A stretch of DNA of 64,000 nt from positions 1-64,000 of the forward strand of contig NZ_JAJFAT010000005.1 in assembly GCF_020711195.1 (NCBI RefSeq), given 5' to 3'. This DNA is from Halanaerobium polyolivorans. Its GTDB lineage: Bacteria > Bacillota > Halanaerobiia > Halanaerobiales > Halanaerobiaceae. A program made the position numbers and the translations under genes. A model generated the notes under the pieces. The model saw only the letters and a list, made by a program, of their open reading frames with translations, was not told the DNA's origin and did not search any database. This document shows, one piece after another, positions 18,011 to 27,797 of the stretch (position 1 is its first letter; each line of letters opens with the position of its first letter).

Positions 18011-18102
18011 TCAAGAGAAAAAGATAAAAAATATTTTTAAAAAAGTTATTTTTAGAAAAAAAACTTCCAAAAGCCTAATATGACAGTAAATAATTTAAAA
18101 AA

Positions 18103-18137
18103 TAAAAAAAAAGCAAAAGACCAAAAAGTCTTCTGCT
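18103..18137 (-). terminator. Terminator of the sensor/regulator operon
   Basis: Leftward hairpin with arms AGCAGAAGAC and GTCTTTTGCT and a loop of T, followed by nine T. Confidence 0.85.
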
Positions 18138-18206
18138 GTTGAAAAAAAATAATTAATATTTAATTTTTGTGTATTTTCAGATAATATTCACAATTACAGT
18201 GTGAAA

Positions 18207-19532
18207 TTACTCAAGTATATTTTTTAACTCAGGATCATTTTGATATTTTTTTATCCAATTATATAATGTTTTTCTTGAAATCCCCAATATTTCAGCTGCC
18301 TTTGTTTTGTTACCATTGCTTTTTTGCAGTGCTAAAAGTATTTTTTCTTTCTCTGTTAATACATCTTGAGATTGCTGTTCAATATTATTTTTAATTTCCT
18401 GAGGAATATCCATAACTGTTATTTTCCTCCCTTTTACTGTAATCACAAGTCTTTCACAGAGATTTTCTAATTCCCTAATATTGCCAGGCCAGTCATATTG
18501 TTTAAGTAATTTAAGCGCTTTTTTTGAAATAGTTTTCGGATTAATACCTTCACGCTGCGAAATTTTATCAATAAAATGTTTGCTTAATATTTTTAAGTCT
18601 TCTTTTCTTTCCCTTAAAGGAGGTACATAAATAGGGATAACATTTAATCTATAATAGAGATCGCTTCTAAATTTATTCTCATCAACCATCTTTTTAATAT
18701 CTCTATTTGTAGTTGCAATAACTCTTAGATCAACCTTGATACTTTTATTTTCTCCTACTCGTTCAAATTCTTTTTCCTGTAAAACCCGCAGTAGTTTTGA
18801 TTGTGTATTTAAATCTATCTCTGTAACTTCATCTAATAGAATACTCCCACCATCTGCTATTTCAAATTTACCTTTTTTATCTCTTATAGCTCCAGTAAAA
18901 GATCCTTCTCTATGGCCAAAAAGTTCTGATTCGATTATATTAGGACTTAAAGCTGCACAATTTACTGCAACAAAATTTTTATCTGCTCGTGAACTATTAT
19001 TATGTAGAGCTTTTGCAACAAGCTCTTTTCCAGTTCCACTTTCCCCTTGAATTAAAACTGTAGAACTATAGTCAGCAGCCATATCGATCTGTTCAATTAG
19101 CTTTTGAGCCTTATCGCTTTCTCCAATTATTTCTCTATAATTTTCTCTATTTATTTCTAAACTTTTACTTTCTGCTTTACCTATTAAATTGGCTATTTTA
19201 ATTTTCAGTTCATTATAGTCTAATGGTTTTGTTAGGAATTCCGAAGCCCCCATTTTAATTACTTTTACAGCCAACGGAATACTACCAAAAGCTGTCATAA
19301 AAATAAATTTGGCGTTAATATCTTGCTTGATTATTTCTTTATAAAATTCAAGCCCATCCATTTGAGGCATTTTTATATCAGAAATAATTAAATCAGGCTT
19401 AAAAAGTTCTGCTTTCTCAACAGCTTTAAAGACATCATTAGCATATTCTACTTCATAGCTTTCTTCTTCAAGAATTGCCTTTAAAACCTTAGTTATATTT
19501 ACTTTGTCATCAACTATCAGAATTTTTCCCAT
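18207..19532 (-). CDS. Sigma-54-dependent response regulator (NtrC family)
   Basis: 441 residues. Receiver domain (1-120) with IVDDK and phospho-acceptor PDLIISDIKMPQMDG. The AAA+ domain (about 140-370) has Walker A GESGTGKE, the sigma-54 contact loop as GSFTGA (usually GAFTGA) and Walker B GGSILLDEV. A Fis-type helix-turn-helix at the end contains GNKTKAAEILGISRKTLYNW. Activates sigma-54 promoters when phosphorylated. ATG 19532 is preferred over 19541 because AAGGA then lies eight bases upstream. It overlaps the kinase gene by 23 bases. The nearest sigma-54-like promoter is that of the alkaline phosphatase next door. Confidence 0.93.
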   Translation of the reverse strand: MGKILIVDDKVNITKVLKAILEEESYEVEYANDVFKAVEKAELFKPDLIISDIKMPQMDGLEFYKEIIKQDINAKFIFMTAFGSIPLAVKVIKMGASEFLTKPLDYNELKIKIANLIGKAESKSLEINRENYREIIGESDKAQKLIEQIDMAADYSSTVLIQGESGTGKELVAKALHNNSSRADKNFVAVNCAALSPNIIESELFGHREGSFTGAIRDKKGKFEIADGGSILLDEVTEIDLNTQSKLLRVLQEKEFERVGENKSIKVDLRVIATTNRDIKKMVDENKFRSDLYYRLNVIPIYVPPLRERKEDLKILSKHFIDKISQREGINPKTISKKALKLLKQYDWPGNIRELENLCERLVITVKGRKITVMDIPQEIKNNIEQQSQDVLTEKEKILLALQKSNGNKTKAAEILGISRKTLYNWIKKYQNDPELKNILE

Positions 19533-20892
19533 TATTATCATCCTTAAAAATTGGTAATTTTATTGTAAAACTTGTATTATTCTTTGCTTCAACATCTATT
19601 GCTCCATCGTGTCTTTCAATTATTTCTTTAGAAATACTTAATCCTATCCCACTCCCACTTTTTTTGGTTGTGAAAAAGGGATTAAATATTTTTTTCAAAT
19701 TTTTATTTTTTATACCTTTACCATTATCTTTAATTACAGCAGTTATATAATCTTCATCATTTTTTAAAGTTATTTCCACATAACCATTGCTGCCAATGGC
19801 TTCAATAGAATTTAAGATTAAGTTAGTAAAAACACTCTTTATTTTATTGACATCACCTTTGATATATAAATCTTGATTATTAAATTTTTTAATTAATTGT
19901 ATATCTTTATTCCTCAGCATTGGTTTTAAAAGATTAAAAATATCATTGATTAAATTATTGATATTTATTTTTTCAAAATCATAAGATTTGCCGCGAGCAA
20001 AACTCAAAAACTCATCAAGAAAACTATTTAAGGTAGTAATTTCTTCTTTAATTATATTGTAAAATCCACCATCAGAATTTATCTCACCTTTTAATTTCAT
20101 TACTTCCACTGATCCCGAGATTGCTTCTAGAGGATTTCTTATTTCATGAGCTAAATAAGCAGACATTTTACCTATTGTAGCCATTTGAGTCTTTTCAACT
20201 AACCTTTTTCTAATCATTAACATCTCTTCATACATCCAACTGATAGAATTATATAATTCTATCAATTCTTCAGGTGGCTGTGATTCTTGTAATTTTTTTA
20301 TATTAAAATTATCATCCGGAATTTTACGCACTCTTTCGGCAAGTAGAGTCAGTGGTTCAAAAAAATATTCTGCAGTAATATTAATAATAATGATTAATAA
20401 GGCTAAAGCTATAACTAAAATTATTATTATTAGCTTAACAGAATAACCGATTCTATTCAGCATAGATTGTTGAGACAAAACTATAATAGACTTACCCATC
20501 TCAACCCCATTTGCATTAATTGTTTCAACAGTTATTAGGTAATTATCTTCCCAATATTTTCTATCTTGACTGTAGTCTGAATCGGTAAAACTTCCCTCAG
20601 TATCTCGATTTAATGAAGCAAGGATTCTTCCATTATTATTTATTATTTTAGCATTTCTTAAATCTTCCTCTCCTTCAAGAGAGCGAACATTTTGGACAAG
20701 GGTACTGAATTCATAAATCAACATTGCTTCTTTGCTGATTTCAGCTAAGGTTCTTGCCAAAAGTTTTCCCCTTCTTTCCATTTCTGCCTGAAATATATCC
20801 CGCTGCTGAACAACTAAAATATAGCCTATCACGGTCATAATTAATAAAAAGATCAACATTATATAAATTATTAAGCGTTTTTTTAATGACAC
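19510..20892 (-). CDS. Membrane sensor histidine kinase
   Basis: 460 residues. One transmembrane helix (about 8-27), a roughly 120-residue extracytoplasmic sensor domain, a second helix (about 148-172), then a HAMP-like linker. The HisKA box is LAHEIRNPLEAISGS. The ATPase domain has LILNSIEAIG, DNGKGIKNKNLKKIFNPFFT and GSGIGLSISKEI. It would phosphorylate the adjacent NtrC-type regulator. The GTG at 20892 is chosen because AAGGA lies eight bases upstream; the ATG at 20901 overlaps it. It follows the PhnD-like binding protein by 36 bases, so the three are one operon. Confidence 0.9.
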   Translation of the reverse strand: MSLKKRLIIYIMLIFLLIMTVIGYILVVQQRDIFQAEMERRGKLLARTLAEISKEAMLIYEFSTLVQNVRSLEGEEDLRNAKIINNNGRILASLNRDTEGSFTDSDYSQDRKYWEDNYLITVETINANGVEMGKSIIVLSQQSMLNRIGYSVKLIIIILVIALALLIIIINITAEYFFEPLTLLAERVRKIPDDNFNIKKLQESQPPEELIELYNSISWMYEEMLMIRKRLVEKTQMATIGKMSAYLAHEIRNPLEAISGSVEVMKLKGEINSDGGFYNIIKEEITTLNSFLDEFLSFARGKSYDFEKININNLINDIFNLLKPMLRNKDIQLIKKFNNQDLYIKGDVNKIKSVFTNLILNSIEAIGSNGYVEITLKNDEDYITAVIKDNGKGIKNKNLKKIFNPFFTTKKSGSGIGLSISKEIIERHDGAIDVEAKNNTSFTIKLPIFKDDNNGKNSDS

Positions 20893-20928
20893 ATTAATCA
20901 TCCTTATTTAACTTAAAGTTTTTGATTT

Positions 20929-21786
20929 TTAATCGATCAAGTCAAAAGACTGCATATAATCTCTCACAATATCATAAAGTTTGTCATCACTTAAAACAAA
21001 CCCATCAAAGTTTAAGCCTGCCATAGACTCTCTACCCACAGAATCAGTATTTAAGCTTAAAAAAGCAGCTGTCATTTGATCCATTATCTCTACACTGAGA
21101 CCTTCTCTAGCAGCTATTGAAGAGGCTGGCAAATAAAGTGAATGAGCAAAAATTTTAATCTCAGATAGATATTTTTGATTTCTGGGTTCTTCAAGAATAA
21201 ATAATTTTATTACCCCGGCATCTACATAACCATAACTTACACTTCTTAAAACATTTTCATGTTTTCCTGTATAAATTATATCAAGATCTTCCTGATAATC
21301 TATATTTATGTCTCTCAACATGTCTATTGGAATATAATAGCCTGAAGTAGAATCTCTTTTAGAAGTTAAAGCAAATCTTTTATCTATCAAATCTTCTAAT
21401 TGATTTATCTCAGAATCTTTTTGAGTGATAAAACCTGCTCGATAATAAGGAGTTCCATACATTACCCGCAAAACCAGGGGGACACAATCTAATTGTTGAT
21501 GAGCTTTAACATAAAAAACAGGTGAATAATAAGCCAAATCAATTTCCCCTTTTTCCATTCTATCAATTAATTCATAATGATCTTGAGTAATAACAAGTTC
21601 AAGCTCAATCCCACTTCTTTTTGACACCTCATCAATTATCGGCTGCCAGCTCTCCAGTTTGGATAAAGCTACTCTTTTAGCTGGAACACCAAATTTAAGA
21701 CTTTCTTCAGCAAAAGCACTTTGAACAAATATAAAAGAAAATAGAAGAATAAATAGTATAATATAAACTTGAATTTTAGTCTGCAT
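20929..21786 (-). CDS. PhnD-like periplasmic binding protein, probable signal receptor
   Basis: 285 residues. Signal peptide (1-26, ending AFA) without lipobox, then a phosphate/phosphite/phosphonate-type binding fold. GEIDLAYYSPVFYVKAH, YGTPYYRAGFIT, LTSKRDSTSGYYIP and YVDAGVI are family landmarks. No ABC permease or ATPase is adjacent. A histidine kinase and sigma-54 regulator follow, as in the arsenite-sensing AioX-AioS-AioR systems, so it probably senses rather than transports. The only cysteine in the protein is Cys101, in HQQLDCVPLV. The ligand is unknown: phosphate, phosphite or arsenite are candidates. The ATG at 21786 follows AAAGGAGAG. Confidence 0.85.
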   Translation of the reverse strand: MQTKIQVYIILFILLFSFIFVQSAFAEESLKFGVPAKRVALSKLESWQPIIDEVSKRSGIELELVITQDHYELIDRMEKGEIDLAYYSPVFYVKAHQQLDCVPLVLRVMYGTPYYRAGFITQKDSEINQLEDLIDKRFALTSKRDSTSGYYIPIDMLRDINIDYQEDLDIIYTGKHENVLRSVSYGYVDAGVIKLFILEEPRNQKYLSEIKIFAHSLYLPASSIAAREGLSVEIMDQMTAAFLSLNTDSVGRESMAGLNFDGFVLSDDKLYDIVRDYMQSFDLID

Positions 21787-21919
21787 TTTGTTCTCTCCTT
21801 TTTTTACTGTTAATTACTTTATTCAATTCTAAAGTCAAAATTCCTTTAAATTCGACTATTATTTTAGAATAAATACTGAAAATTTAGTTAATTAAAGTTT
21901 TAATAAAAAAAAGTCATTT

Positions 21920-21966
21920 TAAAATAAAATTCAGCCTACCATCTAAAAAATACTCAATGATAGGCT
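21920..21966 (-). terminator. Terminator of the histidine operon
   Basis: Leftward hairpin with arms AGCCTATCAT and ATGGTAGGCT and a T-rich tail. It follows the hisIE stop by 36 bases. The rest of the gap to 21786 is AT-rich; I see no clear promoter for the sensor operon. Confidence 0.75.
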
Positions 21967-22001
21967 TAAAAATAAGCTGCAAATATATGTTTTTAATAAA
22001 A

Positions 22002-22649
22002 CTATTTATGTCTTTTTATTAGTTCTTTTCTAATTTCTTCAGGCTTTATATTTTTTTCAGCAAGCAAAACCAACATATGATAAAGCAAATCAGCCGACTC
22101 TAAGACTAACTCTTCTGCTGCTTCATTTTTCGAAGCTATAATAACCTCTGCTGCTTCTTCTCCTACTTTTTTAAGAATTTTATCTATCCCTTCTTCAAAT
22201 AAATATGAAGTATAAGAATCTTCCGGCATAGCCTCTTTACGACTTAATATTAGTTGATACAAAAAATCCACAATATTGCTTTGCTCAATCGTCCTTGCTT
22301 GATCTTTTTGAACTGCAATTTTCCTATAAAAACAAGAATTTTCACCTGTATGACAGGCCGGTCCAGCTGCTTCAACCAAAAATAATATAGTATCCTGATC
22401 ACAGTCATAATAAACTTCTTTTAGCTTTTGAATATTTCCTGAGGTAGCTCCTTTATGCCAAATTTCCTGACGAGAACGAGAATAAAAAACTGTTTCACCT
22501 TTTTCCAGGCTTAATTTTAAAGACTCATCATTTACATAAGCCACCATTAAAACCTCTTTAGTATTATAATCCTGAACCACAGCAGGGATTAGATCTCTTT
22601 GATTATATTTAAAATCTATATCTGCCGGATCTGTAATAATTTCTAACAT
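22002..22649 (-). CDS. hisIE: Bifunctional phosphoribosyl-AMP cyclohydrolase / phosphoribosyl-ATP pyrophosphatase
   Basis: Steps 3 and 2 of histidine synthesis in one chain of 215 residues. The cyclohydrolase half (1-115) has [28 protein letters not shown] and [13 protein letters not shown] with the metal-binding Asp and Cys residues. The pyrophosphatase half (about 125-215) has [16 protein letters not shown] and [13 protein letters not shown]. Last gene of the operon. The ATG at 22649 follows AGGTGA; 46 bases separate it from hisF. Confidence 0.96.
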   Translation of the reverse strand: MLEIITDPADIDFKYNQRDLIPAVVQDYNTKEVLMVAYVNDESLKLSLEKGETVFYSRSRQEIWHKGATSGNIQKLKEVYYDCDQDTILFLVEAAGPACHTGENSCFYRKIAVQKDQARTIEQSNIVDFLYQLILSRKEAMPEDSYTSYLFEEGIDKILKKVGEEAAEVIIASKNEAAEELVLESADLLYHMLVLLAEKNIKPEEIRKELIKRHK

Positions 22650-22695
22650 TTTATCACCTAAAACCTTTCTCTACACAACAATGATCTTAAATAAA

Positions 22696-23463
22696 CTATT
22701 CTTCTATTCTAACAGGAATACCTGCTTTTTCGAGTTCTTTTTTAACATCTTTAATTGCTATTTCTCCAAAATGGAAAATAGAAGCTGCTAAAGCTGCATC
22801 TGCACCGGTCTCTTCAAAAACATCTATGAAATCTTTAATTTTCCCTGCTCCTCCAGAAGCAATGACCGGGATATTAACTGCCTCTGTAACAGCTTTTAGC
22901 ATCTCTATATCATAACCATCTTTAGTTCCATCTGCATTTATACTGGTTAATAGTATTTCTCCTGCTCCCAGTTCTTCTAAGTCTTTAACCCATTCTATTA
23001 AATCGATCCCTGTTTCTTTACTACCTCCATTGATAAATATCTCCCAGCCATCACCTGAGTCTCTTTTGTCTGCATCTACTGCACCAACAATACACTGGGA
23101 GCCAAAAGCTTGTGCTCCTTCTTTAACAAGCTCGGGATTTTTAACAGCTGCAGAGTTAACCGAAACTTTATCTGCTCCAGAACGTAAAATAAGCTGCATA
23201 TCTTCAACTGTTCTAATCCCTCCTCCAACTGTAAGAGGTATAAAAACTTGAGCAGCTACCTTTTCTACCAGCTCAGCTAAAGTTTTTCTTTTTTCTTTTG
23301 TTGCTGTTATATCTAAAAATACCAATTCATCTGCTCCTAAATCATTATATTTTCGGGCAGACTCAACCGGATCACCAGCATCGATTAAATCAACAAAATT
23401 AACACCTTTAACAACCCGTCCATCTTTGATATCAAGACAGGGAATGATTCTTTTTTTATGCAT
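22696..23463 (-). CDS. hisF: Imidazole glycerol phosphate synthase, cyclase subunit
   Basis: TIM-barrel subunit that combines PRFAR with ammonia from HisH to give IGP and AICAR. 255 residues. [19 protein letters not shown] (catalytic Asp11 position) and [11 protein letters not shown] are present, and so are [12 protein letters not shown] (second catalytic Asp) and [11 protein letters not shown]. It overlaps hisA by eight bases. AICAR released here feeds purine synthesis through PurH in the same window. Confidence 0.97.
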   Translation of the reverse strand: MHKKRIIPCLDIKDGRVVKGVNFVDLIDAGDPVESARKYNDLGADELVFLDITATKEKRKTLAELVEKVAAQVFIPLTVGGGIRTVEDMQLILRSGADKVSVNSAAVKNPELVKEGAQAFGSQCIVGAVDADKRDSGDGWEIFINGGSKETGIDLIEWVKDLEELGAGEILLTSINADGTKDGYDIEMLKAVTEAVNIPVIASGGAGKIKDFIDVFEETGADAALAASIFHFGEIAIKDVKKELEKAGIPVRIEE

Positions 23464-24184
23464 TATTTCCCCTCATTTCCGAAAATATTTTCTTTAAATC
23501 TATTTTACCCTGATAAATTGCCTGACCTGTAATTGCTCCATAAAACCCTAAATCTGCAAGCTTATATAAATCATCTTCAGAGCTGATTCCTCCTGAGGCA
23601 ATTATATGTAAATCTGTTTCTGCCTTTAGTTTTTTTAGGCCCCCAAAGTCAGGGCCAGTAAGCATTCCATCTCTACCAATATCAGTATAAAGTATATATT
23701 TAACTCCTCTTTTTTCCATGTCTACTGCAAAATCAAGCATATCAAGACTGCTTTCTTCTTTCCAGCCAGAAGTAGCAACTTTTCCATCTCTAGCATCTAT
23801 ACTAACTAAAATTTTATCTGCTCCAAATTGCTGGATCATTTCTGATAATAACTCGGGATCTTTAACAGCTAATGTCCCTATAATAACCCTTGAAACACCT
23901 AAATCTAATAATTGCTTTAGATCTCTCTTTTTTCTGATACCGCCACCGGTCTGAATTTTAAGCTCTGTTTTTTGAGCTATTTCTTTAATTACATTAAAGT
24001 TTTTACTCTCGCCAGCACATGCACCATCAAGATCAACCAAATGCAGCCATTCTGCACCTTGCTCAGCAAATTCTTTAGCTATCTTAAGTGGGTTTTTGCT
24101 GTAAACTGTTTTCTTTGCAAAATCTCCCTGTTCTAATCTTACTACTTCTCCATCTTTTAAATCTATTGCTGGTAATATTATCAT
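23456..24184 (-). CDS. hisA: ProFAR isomerase
   Basis: Amadori-type isomerase, TIM barrel paralogous to HisF, 242 residues. [20 protein letters not shown] carries the catalytic Asp; [34 protein letters not shown] (second Asp) and [11 protein letters not shown] are typical. It begins immediately after the hisH stop and overlaps hisF by eight bases. Confidence 0.96.
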   Translation of the reverse strand: MIILPAIDLKDGEVVRLEQGDFAKKTVYSKNPLKIAKEFAEQGAEWLHLVDLDGACAGESKNFNVIKEIAQKTELKIQTGGGIRKKRDLKQLLDLGVSRVIIGTLAVKDPELLSEMIQQFGADKILVSIDARDGKVATSGWKEESSLDMLDFAVDMEKRGVKYILYTDIGRDGMLTGPDFGGLKKLKAETDLHIIASGGISSEDDLYKLADLGFYGAITGQAIYQGKIDLKKIFSEMRGNNA

Positions 24185-24790
24185 TTACAACAGCTCCCCA
24201 AAGTTTTCTAAAAGTTTAATTCCATTATCTCCACTTTTTTCTGGATGAAACTGCAGTCCTATTACATTATTTTTTCTCACAACTGCCGGTATTTTAGTTC
24301 CATAATCAACAACTGCCAGGACATCATCACTGACATCTTTAAGCTGATAAGAATGAACAAAATAAAAGTGAGCTCTAGCTGGGAGACCCTTAAATAAGGG
24401 ATCATCATTGATGATTTCTAGTTCATTCCAACCCATATGTGGAATTTTATATTCACTTTCTATTTTAACTACTTCACCTGGTAAAAGCCCCAAACCTTGA
24501 GTTTTTAGTTCTTCATAACCCCATTCAAATAAAAGCTGCATCCCCAGACAGATACCCAAAAAAGCTTTGCCAGTTGCTACAAAATCAGCTATAAATTCAA
24601 TAAAACCATCCTGTTTCAGTCTTTCTGCTGCACCGGGAAAAGAACCAACCCCGGGTAAGACAAGGCCTGAGTATTTTTCTACTTCCTGCTTATGGGCACT
24701 TGCCAAAATTTCAGTCTCAAGCCCAATAAATTCTAAAGCTTTTTGAATACTATTTAAATTACCTGCTCCATAATCTATAATGGCGATCAT
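24185..24790 (-). CDS. hisH: Imidazole glycerol phosphate synthase, glutaminase subunit
   Basis: Class I glutamine amidotransferase, 201 residues, that feeds ammonia to HisF. DYGAGNLNSIQKALE, the oxyanion strand LPGVGSFPGA, the nucleophile elbow LGICLGMQLLFEWG and QFHPEKSG with the catalytic His-Glu are all present. Stop and start codons of its neighbours abut, implying coupled translation. Confidence 0.96.
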   Translation of the reverse strand: MIAIIDYGAGNLNSIQKALEFIGLETEILASAHKQEVEKYSGLVLPGVGSFPGAAERLKQDGFIEFIADFVATGKAFLGICLGMQLLFEWGYEELKTQGLGLLPGEVVKIESEYKIPHMGWNELEIINDDPLFKGLPARAHFYFVHSYQLKDVSDDVLAVVDYGTKIPAVVRKNNVIGLQFHPEKSGDNGIKLLENFGELL

Positions 24791-25378
24791 TTATAAAACA
24801 CCCTTTGTAGAAGGTATTTTATCAGAATCAATCATAACTGCAGTTTTTAAAGCTCTTCCCAAAGATTTAAATACTGCCTCAATTTGATGATGACAATTTG
24901 TCCCATGCATCAATTCCACATGAAGTGTAATTCCCATATTAAAGGCAAATGCCCTTAAAAATTCCACAACCATTTCCGCTGGAAAATCTCCTACTAGTTC
25001 TCTACTAAAGGGTAGATCATGATAGATAAAAGGTCTTCCACTAATATCAATAACAGTTCTAACAAGTGACTCATCAAGGGGCACTAAAACATTACTAAAG
25101 CGATGAATACCTTTTTTATCTCCAATTGCCTGAGCAAAAGCTTTTCCCAGAGCAATTCCCGTATCTTCGATTGTATGGTGTTCATCTATTTCCAGATCTC
25201 CTTTAACAGAGATTTCTAAATCAAAATTACCATGCCGGGAGATCTGATTTAACATATGATCAAAAAAGCCTATCCCGGTTTTTATATTTCCTTTTCCTTC
25301 CCCATCTAAATTGACACTTACTACGATTTCTGTTTCTGCTGTTTTGCGCCGTTCTACTGCTACTCTATCTTTCTTCAA
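24791..25378 (-). CDS. hisB: Imidazoleglycerol-phosphate dehydratase
   Basis: Mn-dependent dehydration of IGP to imidazole acetol phosphate; the monofunctional IGPD form without a phosphatase domain. FFDHMLNQISRHGNFDL, DEHHTIEDTGIALGKA, and the C-terminal ELMHGTNCHHQIEAVFKS are metal-binding His motifs. I choose TTG at 25378 (195 residues), with AAGGAG eight bases upstream, over GTG 25387, which overlaps that site. Confidence 0.95.
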   Translation of the reverse strand: MKKDRVAVERRKTAETEIVVSVNLDGEGKGNIKTGIGFFDHMLNQISRHGNFDLEISVKGDLEIDEHHTIEDTGIALGKAFAQAIGDKKGIHRFSNVLVPLDESLVRTVIDISGRPFIYHDLPFSRELVGDFPAEMVVEFLRAFAFNMGITLHVELMHGTNCHHQIEAVFKSLGRALKTAVMIDSDKIPSTKGVL

Positions 25379-25390
25379 ATTAACCACTCC

Positions 25391-26494
25391 TTAATTTTTC
25401 TGTTTAAACTCCTCCAAAACTCTGAGAACAGCATTGTTTTCTTCTTTACTACCAATAGTAATCCGAACTGCAGCTGGGTCAGTATTATATGATCTGATTT
25501 TTATCCCAGCTTGATTTAAAGCTTTTTTAAATAGATGAGTTTTTTCACCTTCAAGATAAATAAAATTAGCTTCTGAAGGAAAAACATCCCACTTAGAATA
25601 AGCAGCTAGTTTTTTATAAACTCTTGCTCTTTCCTTTTTTATAAATTCTATTCTCTCTTTTATGATATCATCATTATTTAAAACTATACAAGCTAAAATA
25701 TCAGTTAGGGTATTTAAATTATAGGGTTTCAATACTTTTTTGAGTTCTTCAACTAAAACAGGATTAGCATATAAATAGCCAAGTCTAATTCCGGCTAGAC
25801 CATATGCTTTGGAAAAAGTCCTAGTTACAGCTAAATTTAGATGTTTGTCTACTTCATCCATTAGATCTTCACTGCTGAAATCTGCATATGCTTCATCAAC
25901 AATAACTGGTCCTGAAAAATATTCGCTTATAGAGAGAATTAAATCTTTAGCCAATAATTCACCAGTTGGATTATTCGGTGAACAGAAGAAAATTATTTTT
26001 GGCTCTAATTGATCAATTTTGGCTTTAATATTTTCAATCGTAAAATCCTTATTTAAAGGGATTTCCTCATATACTCCACCACCTAGTTCAGTAAAATATT
26101 GATACATAGAAAAGGTTGGTGTCTGTGATAATACTATATCACCTTTATCCACAAAAGTTCTAATTAAAATATCCAGTAATTCATCTGAACCATTGCCAAC
26201 AATGACTTCTTCTGTACTTACTTCTTTGTTTAATTCTCTGCTTAAATAATCTGCTAATTCCTGATGAATCTTTTCTGAATATATTTCTGGATAACGATTA
26301 ATATCATTTTTTTGAAATTCTTTTATAAACTTATCTTTTATTTCGGTCGGAATATCAAAAGGAGACTCATTACCTGCCAGGTTTATTTTAACCTCAAAAT
26401 CATCTTTTTCACCATAATAGGGAGAAATTGAGCGCACCTCTTCTCTCAACTTCTCTTTAATTTTTACTTTTTTATCTTTTTGTTTATCACTCAC
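25391..26494 (-). CDS. hisC: Histidinol-phosphate aminotransferase
   Basis: PLP-dependent class I/II aminotransferase. LAGNESPFDIP, the FCSPNNPTGELL segment, VDEAYADFSSED and the PLP lysine in TRTFSKAYGLAGIRLGY are in place. The start is GTG at 26494 (367 residues): AAAGGTGA precedes it, and it overlaps the hisD stop by eight bases (GTGAGTGA). A longer frame to 26563 would overlap hisD far more and has no supporting site. Confidence 0.95.
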   Translation of the reverse strand: MSDKQKDKKVKIKEKLREEVRSISPYYGEKDDFEVKINLAGNESPFDIPTEIKDKFIKEFQKNDINRYPEIYSEKIHQELADYLSRELNKEVSTEEVIVGNGSDELLDILIRTFVDKGDIVLSQTPTFSMYQYFTELGGGVYEEIPLNKDFTIENIKAKIDQLEPKIIFFCSPNNPTGELLAKDLILSISEYFSGPVIVDEAYADFSSEDLMDEVDKHLNLAVTRTFSKAYGLAGIRLGYLYANPVLVEELKKVLKPYNLNTLTDILACIVLNNDDIIKERIEFIKKERARVYKKLAAYSKWDVFPSEANFIYLEGEKTHLFKKALNQAGIKIRSYNTDPAAVRITIGSKEENNAVLRVLEEFKQKN

Positions 26495-27797
26495 TTTTTT
26501 CACCTTTTTCTGTTCTGATTCTAATTGAATTAGCATGGGAATCAAGCCCTTCTCCTTCAGCAAGACAAATTACATCTTGGCTGGCTTCCTCTAAAGCTTC
26601 TTTACTGTAATGAATAAAACCTGAGTATTTAACAAAGTCCCTTACAGAAAGAGGCGAGAAAAATCTTGCTGTAGAGTTAGTAGGAAGAACATGATTTGGT
26701 CCTGCATAATAATCTCCAATAGGTTCTGGTGTATATTCGCCTAAAAATATTGAACCAGCGTTTTCTATAGAAGGGAGAATCTCAAAAGGATTTTTGACTG
26801 CTAATTCAAGGTGTTCTGGTGCAACTAAATTAATCATTTCTACAGCTTCTTGCTGGTTATTAACTGTAATCATTAAACCATAATTTTTTAATGATTCTTC
26901 AATAATATCTTTTTTGCTCATATTTTTTATTTGCTCTTCTAATTCTTTCTCAACCTCAGGAATCAATTCAGCTGCATCAGTAACTAAAATTGAAGATGCT
27001 AGGGGGTCATGTTCTGCCTGACTCATTAAATCAGCTGCTATGTAGGCAGGGTTAGAATCTTTTTCTGCCATAATCATTATTTCGCTAGGGCCAGCAATCA
27101 TATCAATTTTAACCTGACCAAAAACAAGTTCTTTAGCCATTGAAACATATATATTACCAGGGCCAACAATAATATCAACTGCTGGAATAGTTTCAGTACC
27201 ATAAGCAGCTGCACCAACAGCCTGTGCCCCTCCAAGTTTAAATATTTTATCTGCACCAGCAATACTTGCGGCAGCTAAAATAACATCACTAACTTCTCCA
27301 TTTTTATCTGGTGGAGTTAACATAATTATTTCTTCTACCCCGGCAACTTTTGCTGGGATAACGGTCATCAATACAGAAGAAGGATAAGCTGCTCTTCCTC
27401 CAGGAACATAAACTGCTGCTTTTTTGAGGGCTCTACAGACCTGGCCTGTAATAATACCTGGCTTTTTCTGTTTCTGCCAAGATGATGTTTTTTGTTCAGA
27501 ATGAAATGCTTCAATATTTGCCGCTGCATTTTCTAATGCTTTTAAAAAATCATTATCAACTGCTTTCAAAGCTTTGTCAATTTCTGATGCTTGGACTTCT
27601 AAATCTGCAGCCTTAAATTCGATTCCATCAAAACGGGCAGTATAATCTAAAACTGCTTGGTCACCATTAGCTTTGACATTTTTCAATATCTCGGCAGCTA
27701 TTTCCCGATATTCTTCTAAATTATCCCCAGAACGACTGTCTAAAAGCTCTTTAACTTGATTAATGTTTTTTCTGCCATCTATTATTTTCTTAATCAT
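26487..27797 (-). CDS. hisD: Histidinol dehydrogenase
   Basis: Zn- and NAD-dependent four-electron oxidation of histidinol to histidine. 436 residues. VPGGRAAYPSSVLMTVIPAK, GGAQAVGAAAYGTETIP and DMIAGPSEIMI are present. Zinc and catalytic residues lie in SQAEHDPLASS and PNHVLPTNSTARF. ATG 27797 follows GAGGAGG and overlaps hisG by eight bases. Confidence 0.97.
   Translation of the reverse strand: MIKKIIDGRKNINQVKELLDSRSGDNLEEYREIAAEILKNVKANGDQAVLDYTARFDGIEFKAADLEVQASEIDKALKAVDNDFLKALENAAANIEAFHSEQKTSSWQKQKKPGIITGQVCRALKKAAVYVPGGRAAYPSSVLMTVIPAKVAGVEEIIMLTPPDKNGEVSDVILAAASIAGADKIFKLGGAQAVGAAAYGTETIPAVDIIVGPGNIYVSMAKELVFGQVKIDMIAGPSEIMIMAEKDSNPAYIAADLMSQAEHDPLASSILVTDAAELIPEVEKELEEQIKNMSKKDIIEESLKNYGLMITVNNQQEAVEMINLVAPEHLELAVKNPFEILPSIENAGSIFLGEYTPEPIGDYYAGPNHVLPTNSTARFFSPLSVRDFVKYSGFIHYSKEALEEASQDVICLAEGEGLDSHANSIRIRTEKGEKSE

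Noticed and set aside
26495-26563. Longer hisC reading frame
   Set aside because: It overlaps hisD by 77 bases. The GTG at 26494 has an AAAGGTGA site and a typical eight-base overlap.
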